Source: Acidovorax sp. A1169 (GTDB lineage: Bacteria; Pseudomonadota; Gammaproteobacteria; Burkholderiales; Burkholderiaceae_C). Taken from it: DNA of 64,000 bases. Shown here one piece after another: positions 6,966 to 15,471 of the stretch. Both the position numbers and the translations under genes were made by a program. The notes below the pieces were generated by a model. It worked only from the letters and a program-made list of their open reading frames with translations, made no database searches and was not told where the DNA came from. The stretch spans positions 1 to 64,000 of the forward strand of contig NZ_JAUZDX010000022.1 in NCBI RefSeq assembly GCF_030704685.1, written 5' to 3'. Numbering within the stretch: position 1 is the first letter of the stretch; every line of letters starts with the position of its first letter.

Positions 6966-8573
6966 TCAGGGCCTGCGCGCAATCTCCAGGAAGGCGCGGT
7001 TGAGCCTGGCATCCGCCTCGGTCAGCTTCGTGCGGCGACTGGCCAGCCAGGCGTCGTCTTTGGCCAGGGACTCGCGGGCGCTGGCCAGCATGCGGCGCAC
7101 CTCGGCTGGCTGGGGGCCGCCCACTCCGACGCGGGTTCTGACCATGTTCTCGGGCGATAGCGTCTTGCGGAAGGTGGCTTCGTCCAGCGGCAGGCGCAGG
7201 TCGGTCAGGCTGTATTTCTTGCCGGCCTCGGCATAGATGCGCACAGCCTCCTGGTAGGGGAACTCGCTGGGGCGCAGGTTCTTGCTGCGTGCGTACACCA
7301 CCACCTCGGAGGCGAAGTGGTGCCCCACGCGAAACTGCACGCGGCTGGTGCGCTGCAGGGTTTCGGCCAGCTCCATGGAGGTGGTCCATTCCGACTCCAG
7401 CTCTTCGAGCGAGCGCACGGGGTCCACCTGCAGCGCGTCGAGCACCTCCTTGAACTGCTGGACCATCTCCACACCCAGCACAAAGGTCCGGGCGCCGCCC
7501 TGCGCGCTCCAGGCGTTCTTGTAGTCGATCATGCCGGGCGTGACGTTGTGGGCACGCAGCGTGACGGCCTGGGCCGAGGCCACCACGTCCGATGCCTTCA
7601 GGCGCGTGTTCTGGATGATGCCGGGGTTGGCCTTTTGCGGCATGGCGCTGCTGGTGTAGGTCTTGCCGGCCGACAGCAGCAGCCAGGGGCGCGTCTGGTG
7701 GTACTGCACGTGCACGTCCTGCATGAAGGCGCCCACGCGGATGGCGGTGGAGCTGGCGATGCCGACAGCCTCGATGGGGATGTCGTAGGTGCTGACCTGC
7801 CCGGCGTCCAGCGAGTTGACGATGAGCCCGTCGAACCCCAGCAGGTCGGCCAGCCGCTCGCGCTTGAGCGGCCAGCTGGAGTTGGCCAGCACGGCCGTGC
7901 CCAGCGCGCTGCGGTTGATGCGGGCATAGGCCTCGCGGATGCGCGTGGCATCGCGCTCGAACGAGTCGGCAAACGCCAGCAGGTAGTGCGCGTAGCTCAC
8001 GGGCATAGCCTGCACGCCGTTGGTGTAGGCGGGCACCAGCGTCTCCACGTTCTGGGCGGCCAGCTCCAGCAGGCGGGAGCGGGCGCTGCTCAGGGCGGTG
8101 GCAAAGTCCAGCACCTCGGTGCGCAGCTGGGCGGCGTTCAGGGTGGAGTGGATGTCCTGGCGGCTGCGGCCCGAATGGATCAGCGTGGCGTCCGGGCCGG
8201 CGGCATCGGTGATGATCTTTTCAACCTGCAGCACGTCGGTGGGCCGGCGGCCGCCGGGCTGCGTGGCCTGGTCGATGGAATGGGCCACGCCCCGTGCGAT
8301 GGGGCCCGCCAGCGGGGCGGGGATGATGCCTTCTTCCACGTTCATCACGGTGGATGCCATGTTGATGCGGCCAAACCAGTAGAAGACATCCTGCGCCTTG
8401 GCCTGGGCGCTGGTGGCATCGCCGCTGAAGGTGCCCTGGATCTTGGCGACCTGGGCGCGGCATTCTTCGGTGGTGCGGCAGGCGGTGTCGAGCGTGTCCG
8501 CTGCGTGCGCAGCAGCGGTGGCGGCCAGCAAGGCGGCAACGCACAAGGCGATTTTGGTTTTATGGCGGTTCAT
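6966..8573 (-). CDS. Exported fumarase/argininosuccinate-lyase superfamily enzyme
   Basis: A 535-residue member of the aspartase/fumarase/ASL superfamily, whose members reversibly eliminate fumarate from a substrate. Signature regions: HSGRSRQDIHST (133-144, ASL region 1), TNGVQAMPVSYAHYLLA (region 2) and SSAMPQKANPG (308-318, signature loop). Two things are odd. It begins with a classical Sec signal peptide (hydrophobic 8-22, cleavage after AHA24), while characterised ASL and fumarase enzymes are cytosolic. The ASL region-2 Thr-His pair is Thr-Asn here. ATG 8573 is chosen for the signal peptide. Divergent from a LysR gene that likely controls it. The substrate is probably not argininosuccinate. 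Confidence 0.8.
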   Translation of the reverse strand: MNRHKTKIALCVAALLAATAAAHAADTLDTACRTTEECRAQVAKIQGTFSGDATSAQAKAQDVFYWFGRINMASTVMNVEEGIIPAPLAGPIARGVAHSIDQATQPGGRRPTDVLQVEKIITDAAGPDATLIHSGRSRQDIHSTLNAAQLRTEVLDFATALSSARSRLLELAAQNVETLVPAYTNGVQAMPVSYAHYLLAFADSFERDATRIREAYARINRSALGTAVLANSSWPLKRERLADLLGFDGLIVNSLDAGQVSTYDIPIEAVGIASSTAIRVGAFMQDVHVQYHQTRPWLLLSAGKTYTSSAMPQKANPGIIQNTRLKASDVVASAQAVTLRAHNVTPGMIDYKNAWSAQGGARTFVLGVEMVQQFKEVLDALQVDPVRSLEELESEWTTSMELAETLQRTSRVQFRVGHHFASEVVVYARSKNLRPSEFPYQEAVRIYAEAGKKYSLTDLRLPLDEATFRKTLSPENMVRTRVGVGGPQPAEVRRMLASARESLAKDDAWLASRRTKLTEADARLNRAFLEIARRP

Positions 8574-8813
8574 GGGCGTCTCAAAGAGGAAAAAGGGAAA
8601 AGGGCATGCGGCGTCCACTGGTTGTCTCCAGGCGCGTGTTCAGGGGATCGGGCGCGCATACAGGTGCGTACAGGTGCGTGGGGTGTCTCCGTCAGATTCT
8701 TGTTCTGTGAGGCTTTTGCCTCCAGCATCCAAGAATTGAATGGATTACTGGAGCGGCTCAGCGGCCATTCTGGTCATGCAGCCCTCTCCGTCAAATTCAA
8801 AGGCGCTCTAAGA

Positions 8814-8830
8814 TATTCAAATAATGAATA
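8814..8830. promoter_or_regulatory. LysR-type operator between lyase and LysR genes
   Basis: TATTCA-AATAA-TGAATA is a perfect palindrome with six-base arms and contains the T-N11-A core of LysR boxes. It ends ten bases before the LysR start codon and lies in the divergent spacer, so autoregulation and control of the lyase are the natural reading. Confidence 0.6.
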
Positions 8831-8840
8831 CAAGACCGCC

Positions 8841-9794
8841 ATGACGCCCACCACCCCAGATCTGTTGTTTGCGCGACTGCTGGGCCGTGCGCGCCTGAAG
8901 CACCTGCAACTGGCCGTGCACATTGCCGAGTTGCAAAGCCTGCAGAAGGCTGCCTCGGCCATCGGCCTGAGCCAGCCTGCGGCCACGCACGCGCTGGCCG
9001 AGTTCGAGACCCTGCTGGGCACCCCGCTGTTCGAGCGGCACGCGCGCGGCATGCGGCCCTCGGCTGCCGGACTGGCCCTGCTGCCCCTGGTGCGCAATGC
9101 GCTCAAGCTGCTGCACGCCTGCGCGGAAACGGCAGCCTCCATGCAGCATGGCGCCACCGGTCTGGTGCGCATCGGCGCCATCCACGCGGCCGTGGCGGGG
9201 TGGCTGACGCAGGCGCTCCCGGTGTTCAGCCGCACCCACCCGGACGTGGCGGTGGAGGTGCATGAAGTGCCGGCCGACCAGTTGCTGCAGATGATCGAGG
9301 CCAACCGGGTGGACATCGTGCTGTGCCGCGAGCCCCAGCCCTTGCCCGAGGGCCACCTGTTCACCCCCGTGCGGGCCGACCACTACGTGGTGCTGTGCCG
9401 CAACGGCCACCCGCTGGCAGGGCAGGCCCATGTGTCCGACGACGACCTGCGCGCACACACCTGGCTGGTGCCGCCGCTCACCGGCATTGCGCCGGCGGAG
9501 TTCAACGCGCTGTGCGTGCGCCTGGGCGGTACGCCGCGCACCTGCCAGGTCTCCAGCCGCTCGGCCCTGCTCACGCAGGCCATGCTGGACAGCGGCGACC
9601 TGCTGGCGCTCAGCCCCCACCACTTTGCCCGCCCGCTGCTCGAAGCACGGCTGCTGACCCACCTGGCCGTGCCGCACATGGCCATGCCGCCACTGGGCAT
9701 GCTGCGCCGTGCAGCAGCGGCCGCCGATGCCCCGTCAGCCGTGGCCCGGCTGGCCGAGAGCCTGCTGGCCTGGCACGACATTGCGGCACGCTGA
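8841..9794 (+). CDS. LysR-family transcriptional regulator
   Basis: A 317-residue LysR regulator. The N-terminal winged helix is typical: LQLAVHIAELQSLQKAASAI, GLSQPAATHALAEFETLLG, then TPLFERHARGMRPSAAGL. A periplasmic-binding-protein-like effector domain follows, from about residue 95. The GalR/GbpR-like opening RLKHLQLAVHIAELQSLQKAA resembles regulators of sugar-acid or aromatic catabolism. The start at ATG 8841 is set by this motif; the open frame runs far upstream antisense to the lyase, which is not meaningful. Divergent partner: the exported lyase. Confidence 0.9.
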   Translation: MTPTTPDLLFARLLGRARLKHLQLAVHIAELQSLQKAASAIGLSQPAATHALAEFETLLGTPLFERHARGMRPSAAGLALLPLVRNALKLLHACAETAASMQHGATGLVRIGAIHAAVAGWLTQALPVFSRTHPDVAVEVHEVPADQLLQMIEANRVDIVLCREPQPLPEGHLFTPVRADHYVVLCRNGHPLAGQAHVSDDDLRAHTWLVPPLTGIAPAEFNALCVRLGGTPRTCQVSSRSALLTQAMLDSGDLLALSPHHFARPLLEARLLTHLAVPHMAMPPLGMLRRAAAAADAPSAVARLAESLLAWHDIAAR

Positions 9795-9924
9795 CCAGCC
9801 TCTGACCAGCGGCCACAGCGGCCCTGCGATCCAAATCCCCACCAAATTTCAGCTTTCCCCTTCCCCGGAAAACCCGTTCTGTACTATTGACCTCAATCAA
9901 AATTTACAACAGAGGAGGTGGACT

Positions 9925-10518
9925 ATGTCGACAGCAGGATGGATTTTCTACGGCGTGGTAGTGGTGTTGCTGGTATGGGCCGTGGCGGTCTACAACCGCC
10001 TGGTGCAGCTGCGCAACCGCATTGCCAATGCGTTCGCCCAGATCGACGTGCAGCTCAAGCGGCGCTACGACCTGATCCCCAACCTGATCGAGGTGGCGCG
10101 CGGCTACATGGCGCATGAGGCGTCCACGCTCGAAGCGGTGATCAAGGCGCGCGGCAATGCGCAGACCGCTGCCACCGCAGCGCGGGCGGCGCCGGCCAGT
10201 GCCAGCGCGCTGGGCGCCCTGGCCACGGCCGAGGGCGTGCTCGGCGGCAGCCTGGGCCGGCTGATGGCGCTGGCCGAGGCGTATCCTGACCTCAAGGCCG
10301 ATGCCTCCATGAAATCGCTGAGCGAAGAGCTCACCAGCACCGAGAACCGCCTGGGCTTCGCCCGCCAGGCCTACAACGACCAGGTGCTGGAGTTCAACGA
10401 CAAGGCACAGCAGTTCCCCGACCTGATCGTGGCGCGCCTGCTGGGCTTCGTCAGCTCGCCGATGCTCGAATCGACGCAGAACGCAGAAGAACGCACCGCA
10501 CCCAAAGTCCAGTTCTGA
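9925..10518 (+). CDS. lemA: LemA family protein
   Basis: A 197-residue membrane-anchored protein. One N-terminal helix (GWIFYGVVVVLLVWAVAVY) is followed by the LemA hallmark NRLVQLRNRIANAFAQIDVQ and LKRRYDLIPNLIEVARGYM, then a helical bundle ending LESTQNAEERTAPKVQF. The family folds as long antiparallel helices facing outward; its biochemical role is unclear. A near-perfect GAGGAGGT ribosome site lies eight bases before ATG 9925. The downstream M48 protease gene begins 30 bp later. The LemA/M48 pairing is widespread and suggests joint action at the membrane. Confidence 0.93.
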   Translation: MSTAGWIFYGVVVVLLVWAVAVYNRLVQLRNRIANAFAQIDVQLKRRYDLIPNLIEVARGYMAHEASTLEAVIKARGNAQTAATAARAAPASASALGALATAEGVLGGSLGRLMALAEAYPDLKADASMKSLSEELTSTENRLGFARQAYNDQVLEFNDKAQQFPDLIVARLLGFVSSPMLESTQNAEERTAPKVQF

Positions 10519-10548
10519 GCAGCCCGCGTCACCGCGAGGGACTGAGTC

Positions 10549-11643
10549 ATGAAATTCTGGAACCATCAAGAAAACGCGCGCAGCGAAACGCGCCGCCTGC
10601 TGCTAGGCTTTGCCATTGCCGTGGCGCTGCTGGTCGCTGCCGTGCACGGGGCGCTGGTGGTGGCCTGGCTGCTGATGGCGGCCGTGCTGCCCGGCAACCT
10701 GCCCTACCCTGCCGGCTTTCTGGCCGTCAACGTGGGCGTGTCGCTGATGCTGGTGCTGGGCGGCTGGTGGGTGGAGACGTCGAACCTGCGCGCGGGCGGC
10801 GTGAAGCTGGCCACGCGCGCCGGTGCGCGCGAGCTGCGGCCCTCGATCTCGCACGCCGAGCAGCGCCTGGCCAACATCGTCGACGAGCTGTGCATTGCCG
10901 CCAACATGCGCCGCCCGCAGGTGATGGTGGTGCCGCGCGTCGACGCGATCAACGCCTTTGCCGCCGGCTGGGACGACAAGGATGCGGTGGTGGCCGTGAC
11001 GCAGGGCGCGCTCGACTACCTCAACCGCGACGAGATGCAGGGCCTGGTCGCCCATGAGCTGAGCCATCTGCACGAGGGCGACACGCGCCTGAAGATGCAG
11101 CTGGCCGGCATGGTCTACGGGCTTGAGCTGGTCTACAACTTTGGCGACACGCTGCGCGAGCGGCGTGGCCTGGCCTGGTGGTTCGGCTCGGCCATCATGC
11201 TCGCGGGCTTTGCCGGCTGGCTCACGGGGCGCATGCTCAAGGCCGCCGTCTCACGCCAGCGCGAGTACCTGGCAGACGCCCGCTCAGTGCAATGGACGCG
11301 CAGCAAAGAGGGCCTGGGCGGCGTGCTGCGCAAGGTGATGGGCCAGCGCCGCGACACACCGGCGGGCTACGCCCAGGACCACCGCCACACCGGCCTGGCA
11401 CTGCCTTCGGTGCAGCACATGCTGCTGGTGGACGTGGAGGGCGGCGGCAGGCTGGAGCGCCGGCTCGACACCCACCCCACGCTCGAAGACCGGGTGCGGC
11501 GCGTGTATGGGCGGCCCATGCAGCCCCTGGCGGTGTCGCCCGTGCCTGTGGAGCCGGAGCCCGCACGCCGCAACGGCGCAGCCCTGGCACCGGGCGCCGT
11601 GACCATCGCCTCGCTGGTCGACCCGTTCGCAAGGTTCACCTGA
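10549..11643 (+). CDS. M48-family membrane metalloprotease
   Basis: Zinc protease of 364 residues, HtpX-like. The catalytic motif is HELSH at 169-173 (His169, Glu170, His173). The third zinc ligand is Glu239 in REYLADA. Two hydrophobic helices precede the protease domain (LLLGFAIAVALLVAAVHGAL and LAVNVGVSLMLVLGGWW) and one pair follows the active site. It lacks the full-length TPR region of BepA. Cotranscribed with lemA (30 bp gap). Probably acts in envelope protein quality control; the substrate is unknown. Confidence 0.9.
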   Translation: MKFWNHQENARSETRRLLLGFAIAVALLVAAVHGALVVAWLLMAAVLPGNLPYPAGFLAVNVGVSLMLVLGGWWVETSNLRAGGVKLATRAGARELRPSISHAEQRLANIVDELCIAANMRRPQVMVVPRVDAINAFAAGWDDKDAVVAVTQGALDYLNRDEMQGLVAHELSHLHEGDTRLKMQLAGMVYGLELVYNFGDTLRERRGLAWWFGSAIMLAGFAGWLTGRMLKAAVSRQREYLADARSVQWTRSKEGLGGVLRKVMGQRRDTPAGYAQDHRHTGLALPSVQHMLLVDVEGGGRLERRLDTHPTLEDRVRRVYGRPMQPLAVSPVPVEPEPARRNGAALAPGAVTIASLVDPFARFT

Positions 11644-11734
11644 TACGGGCCTGCGCTGTCAGGCATTGGCAAACAGTTGGTGGCGTTTTGCGCGCGCGGT
11701 GCCACAATGGTGCACTACGCATTGTTACAAACGA

Positions 11735-13021
11735 ATGCACCACGATCAGGAACTGTTGCAACTGCTGCCCGCAGCGGCACTGGTGGTGACGCCGGCTGGC
11801 GCCATCCTGCGGGCCAATGCGGCCGGAGTGGCCTTGCTGGAGGCCGACAGCGAGCAGGCCCTGCTGGGCCGCATCCTGGGCCACTTCGTGCACCCCATGG
11901 ACAAGGCGCGCTCCAGCCAGCGCATCGAGCGTGTGAAGGAGCCCGGCCATGCAGGGCGGCCCAACAAGTCCTCCGAGTTCCGCGTGCGCACCGACAAGGG
12001 CCAGCTGCGCATGGTGCTGGTGGCCAGCGTGGCGATTGAATGGCAGGGCGAGCCGGCCCTGCTGATGTGCGGCATGGACATGACGCACCAGAGCGAAATC
12101 CAGGAGCAGCTGCGCGAGAGCGAGCACAACTTCAGGCGCCTGTTCGACAACATGCAGGACGTGTACTACCGCACCGACGCGCAGGGCGTGGTGCAGCACG
12201 TGGGGCCGGGGGTGCGCCGGGTGCTGGGCTATGAGCCGCACGAGATCGAGGGCCGCACGGCAGAGTCCTACTACCCGCAGAGCAAGGACCGCGATGCCTT
12301 CAAGGTGGCCATCCAGGAAAAAGGCGAGGTGGCTGACTTTCCGGGGCAGATGGTGCGGCGCGATGGCGTGGTGATCGACATCTCCATCAGCAGCCACGCG
12401 CTGTACGACCACCTGGGCCAGTTCGCCGGGGTGGAGGGTATCTACCGCGACGTGACACAGCGCAAGAACCTGGAGCGCGAGCTGCACCGCCTGGCCACCA
12501 CCGACATGCTGACCGGCATGGCCAACCGCCGCGCCTTTCTGGAAACCGCCGAGGCGGCCTTCCACGCCGCACGCGAGCAAGGCACGCCGCTCACGCTGCT
12601 GATGCTGGACGTGGACCATTTCAAATCCATCAACGACCGCTTCGGCCACCTCGAAGGCGACCGCGCCCTGGTGGCCTTTTCAAGCGCGGTGATGGAAGGG
12701 CTCAGACCCGGCGACGCGGTGGGCCGCCTGGGCGGCGAGGAGTTCGGCGTGCTGCTGCAGGGCACCACGCTGCCCCAGGGCCACGAGGTGGCCATGCGGC
12801 TGCTCAATTGCGTGCGCACGCTGGAGCTGGCGGGCATGGATGCGGTTGGCAGCCACCGCTACCGCATCACCGCCAGCATGGGCCTAGGTACGCTCAGGGG
12901 CAGTGACCGCAGTCTGCGCGACCTGCTGGACCGGGCCGACCAGGCGCTGTACCAGGCCAAGCGCGAAGGGCGCGACCGGATTGCGCTGGCCGATGCCGAC
13001 CTGGACGGCCAGGGCTACTGA
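11735..13021 (+). CDS. PAS-PAS-GGDEF diguanylate cyclase
   Basis: A 428-residue cytosolic signalling enzyme that would make cyclic di-GMP. Residues about 5-115 and 120-245 are two PAS sensor modules; the second ends in the PAC-type GVEGIYRDVTQRKNLERELH linker. The GGDEF domain follows, with DMLTGMANRRAF and the active-site GGEEF at 333-337. An RxxD inhibitory site (RPGD, 324-327) sits five residues before it, so product inhibition is expected. No EAL domain. ATG 11735 (MHHDQELLQ) fits the start of the first PAS; an upstream ATG adds 23 basic, unconserved residues. Confidence 0.9.
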   Translation: MHHDQELLQLLPAAALVVTPAGAILRANAAGVALLEADSEQALLGRILGHFVHPMDKARSSQRIERVKEPGHAGRPNKSSEFRVRTDKGQLRMVLVASVAIEWQGEPALLMCGMDMTHQSEIQEQLRESEHNFRRLFDNMQDVYYRTDAQGVVQHVGPGVRRVLGYEPHEIEGRTAESYYPQSKDRDAFKVAIQEKGEVADFPGQMVRRDGVVIDISISSHALYDHLGQFAGVEGIYRDVTQRKNLERELHRLATTDMLTGMANRRAFLETAEAAFHAAREQGTPLTLLMLDVDHFKSINDRFGHLEGDRALVAFSSAVMEGLRPGDAVGRLGGEEFGVLLQGTTLPQGHEVAMRLLNCVRTLELAGMDAVGSHRYRITASMGLGTLRGSDRSLRDLLDRADQALYQAKREGRDRIALADADLDGQGY

Positions 13022-13054
13022 CTTGGCCGGCACACTCCGCGAGGCGGATGCCGA

Positions 13055-14512
13055 TCAGAAATCGAACACTGCCAAGCCCATGCCGTAGCGCCCTTGCAGC
13101 GTCGTGGCCATGGCACCCAGGCAGAACGTGGCATACAGCAGAACAAACACCCGGTGGCCGGCTGGCCAGGGGCGGTGCGCCGGGGTCAGGCGCACGGGCC
13201 CCAGGGCCGCCGCAAGCAGCATGGCGGGGATAATGAAGTAGCGCCCCTGCAAGCCCTCGATGACGCGCGTGGGGTAGTCGTTCCAGGTCACGGCGAGCGC
13301 GAAGAATGCCAGCAGCGCGCTACCCACCGCCGCAACCAGCAGCGTGGCGCGGATGCCAACATCGGCCTTCTGGTAGCTTGTCGCCGCGACGGTCAGACCG
13401 GCCGCAAGCAGCAGGCCGCAACCGATGGCGGCCAGGGCAACGCCTGGAATCGGCGCATCGGCCCAACCCAGGTTGCCCACGAACGAAGAGGCGATCAGAT
13501 GACCCTGGAACGGGTCGGCGATGGTTCGCCCCACCAGGCGCAGGAAATCGAGCGGGTCGCGCAGATAGGTGCCGATGATCTGCCCCGTGGAGAGCGCGCG
13601 CACCACGCGGTGGTCCTGGGTGTGGACCAAGCCGTACAGCGTCCACCCGGCACTGGCCGCCAGCAGGGTGGCCGTGGCCGCCAGGCGCTGCCAGGACCAG
13701 TGCCTGAGCAGCAGCACCAGCGGCAGCAACACCATGGGAATGAGGTTGGTGCGCGAGGTGACCAGCAGGAAGATGGAAAAGTAAAACGCGAATGCCTGCC
13801 AGCGCGTGGCCTTGCCCTCCTGCCACTGCAGCATAAACAGCGACAGCACCAGCAGTGCCAGCGCAAAGCACAGCCCATCGATGGTGGGCGAGATGATCTG
13901 GAACAGCGCCATGGGCATCAGCAGCAGGGCCTGCAACAGCACGGAGGGCGGCCCCGTCTGCCAGGCCCAGAAGACCACGCCCAGCACCAGCAGGGTGACC
14001 AGCATGCGGGTCAGTTGGTAGCTGTGGCCCAGAGACAGGTCGAGCGCGCGCGCGAGCTTGAGGCCCAGCGCATGCGGCAGGTAGATGAAAGGGGCGTAGT
14101 ACCCGGTGGCCGACGCATCGACGAAGACCTCATCGTCCATCCAGTCGAACCGCGTAGCTTCGCTCATGAGCCACGCAGGCGACAGGCTCCTGTCGCGGTG
14201 CGGCCCAACGATCTTCTGCATCCACTGCGAAAACAGGAAGAAATGGATGTCCACCCAGCCGCCGGTCTTGCCGCGCACATCAGGCTCCAGGCCTTTGAGC
14301 AAAGGCTGGCCGTGGGCCACCATGTCGGCGCGCAGCAGGTGCACGATTTCATCGGGCGACTGGAAGGCCGGAATCAACTGCATCATGCCGCAGGCAATGG
14401 CAAAACCCAGTGCAAACCAGGCCATCCGCAGCCGCTGCAGTCCAGCAAGGCCTCGCCCCCTCCAGAGGGATGTCAAGCGAGGCCAGCCAGAAAGGTCAGG
14501 GCGCAAAAACAA
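13055..14512 (-). CDS. DUF2142 polytopic membrane protein
   Basis: A 485-residue inner-membrane protein with about eleven hydrophobic helices. The DUF2142 landmarks are FQSPDEIVHLLRADMVAHG near residue 52 after the first helix, and GRYFIIPAMLLAAALGP near residue 440. The SPDE motif matches the first periplasmic loop of GT-C-fold glycosyltransferases, so a role in adding sugars from a lipid carrier to surface polymers is plausible. No polysaccharide genes adjoin it, and it is monocistronic. Convergent with the cyclase gene ending at 13021. Confidence 0.82.
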   Translation of the reverse strand: MFLRPDLSGWPRLTSLWRGRGLAGLQRLRMAWFALGFAIACGMMQLIPAFQSPDEIVHLLRADMVAHGQPLLKGLEPDVRGKTGGWVDIHFFLFSQWMQKIVGPHRDRSLSPAWLMSEATRFDWMDDEVFVDASATGYYAPFIYLPHALGLKLARALDLSLGHSYQLTRMLVTLLVLGVVFWAWQTGPPSVLLQALLLMPMALFQIISPTIDGLCFALALLVLSLFMLQWQEGKATRWQAFAFYFSIFLLVTSRTNLIPMVLLPLVLLLRHWSWQRLAATATLLAASAGWTLYGLVHTQDHRVVRALSTGQIIGTYLRDPLDFLRLVGRTIADPFQGHLIASSFVGNLGWADAPIPGVALAAIGCGLLLAAGLTVAATSYQKADVGIRATLLVAAVGSALLAFFALAVTWNDYPTRVIEGLQGRYFIIPAMLLAAALGPVRLTPAHRPWPAGHRVFVLLYATFCLGAMATTLQGRYGMGLAVFDF

Positions 14513-14803
14513 TGCAGACAGTCTTCAAAGAAAAATTAGACAGCGACCATCCCAGCTGGCAAGACGATCTTATCCACCGGGGTTTTGACTGCGACGGCCA
14601 CAAACGCGCAATTGCGTGTCAGGCGTGACCTACGTCACCAAAGAGGGAAGTTTCTGAACGGTGCAGGGACGCGAAAGCCTGAACGCCACTCGCTCCACCA
14701 CTCGCTCCCGGGTGCCGCGGGATCATGGCAGGCCAGGCCGGCCCTCGCAACCTCGCTTGCAATTTGATTCAGTTGCCTCTCCATCCCCCACAATAGCCAC
14801 CCC

Positions 14804-15418
14804 ATGAGCCCCCCACACACCCAACGCGCCACGCCCGGCAAGGAAGAGATCGCACTGCTGCCCCCCTTCGAGCGCCTGGGGCCTGACCGCATTGCCCTGG
14901 TGACCACCGCCGCCCAGGCCGAGCAGGCCTGCGCCGAACTGGCCGCGAGCACGGTCTGGGGCTTCGACACCGAGTCCAAGCCCACCTTCGTGCAGGGCGA
15001 AATGTCCGATGGGCCGCACGTGGTGCAGCTGTCCACCCTCGACAAGGCCTGGGTGTTCCAGCTGCACGACCAGGGCTGCCGCGCCCTGGTGGCACAGCTG
15101 CTAGCCCGGCCCGGCACCACCAAGGCCGGCTTTGGCCTGGGCGACGACAAGAAGCGCATCGAGGCCAAGCTGGGTGTGGTGCCCGCAGGCGTGATGGAAC
15201 TCAACCACGTGTTCCGCCAGCAGGGCTACCGCAAGGACATGGGCGTGAAGGGCGCGGTGGCCGTGCTGTTCAACCAGCGCTTCATGAAGTCCAAGAAGGC
15301 CGCCACCTCCAACTGGGCCAACCCCCACCTCACCGAGTCGCAACTGGTGTATGCCGCCAACGATGCCTATGCGGCGGCGCGCGTGTACCACGCGCTGGGG
15401 CTGCCGGCCGGCACCTGA
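14804..15418 (+). CDS. RNase D-like 3'-5' exonuclease domain protein
   Basis: A 204-residue DnaQ/RNase D-fold exonuclease without the HRDC domains of true RNase D. The Exo I motif is GFDTESKP (Asp55, Glu57). An Exo II aspartate lies in GFGLGDDKKRIE (about 114). Exo III is YAANDAYAA (Tyr183, Asp187). The family degrades RNA or DNA from the 3' end using two metal ions. An unremarkable 290-bp spacer separates it from the divergent DUF2142 gene. It is followed 53 bp later by the DUF7832 gene on the same strand. Cellular substrate unknown. Confidence 0.85.
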   Translation: MSPPHTQRATPGKEEIALLPPFERLGPDRIALVTTAAQAEQACAELAASTVWGFDTESKPTFVQGEMSDGPHVVQLSTLDKAWVFQLHDQGCRALVAQLLARPGTTKAGFGLGDDKKRIEAKLGVVPAGVMELNHVFRQQGYRKDMGVKGAVAVLFNQRFMKSKKAATSNWANPHLTESQLVYAANDAYAAARVYHALGLPAGT

Positions 15419-15471
15419 GGCAGCTTCGGCATCGCACCAATTCGGCAGCAACATTACTGCAGCGACCGTCC

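Noticed and set aside
7317..9794. 825-codon plus-strand open frame covering the lyase gene and LysR
   Set aside because: Only the part from 8841 is a LysR protein. Upstream it runs antisense to the exported lyase and is Gly/His/Arg-rich without motif, as expected of a shadow frame in high-GC DNA.
14513..14803. Possible promoter or RNA element between DUF2142 and exonuclease genes
   Set aside because: No convincing -35/-10 pair, hairpin with U-tract, or tRNA-like fold could be found.
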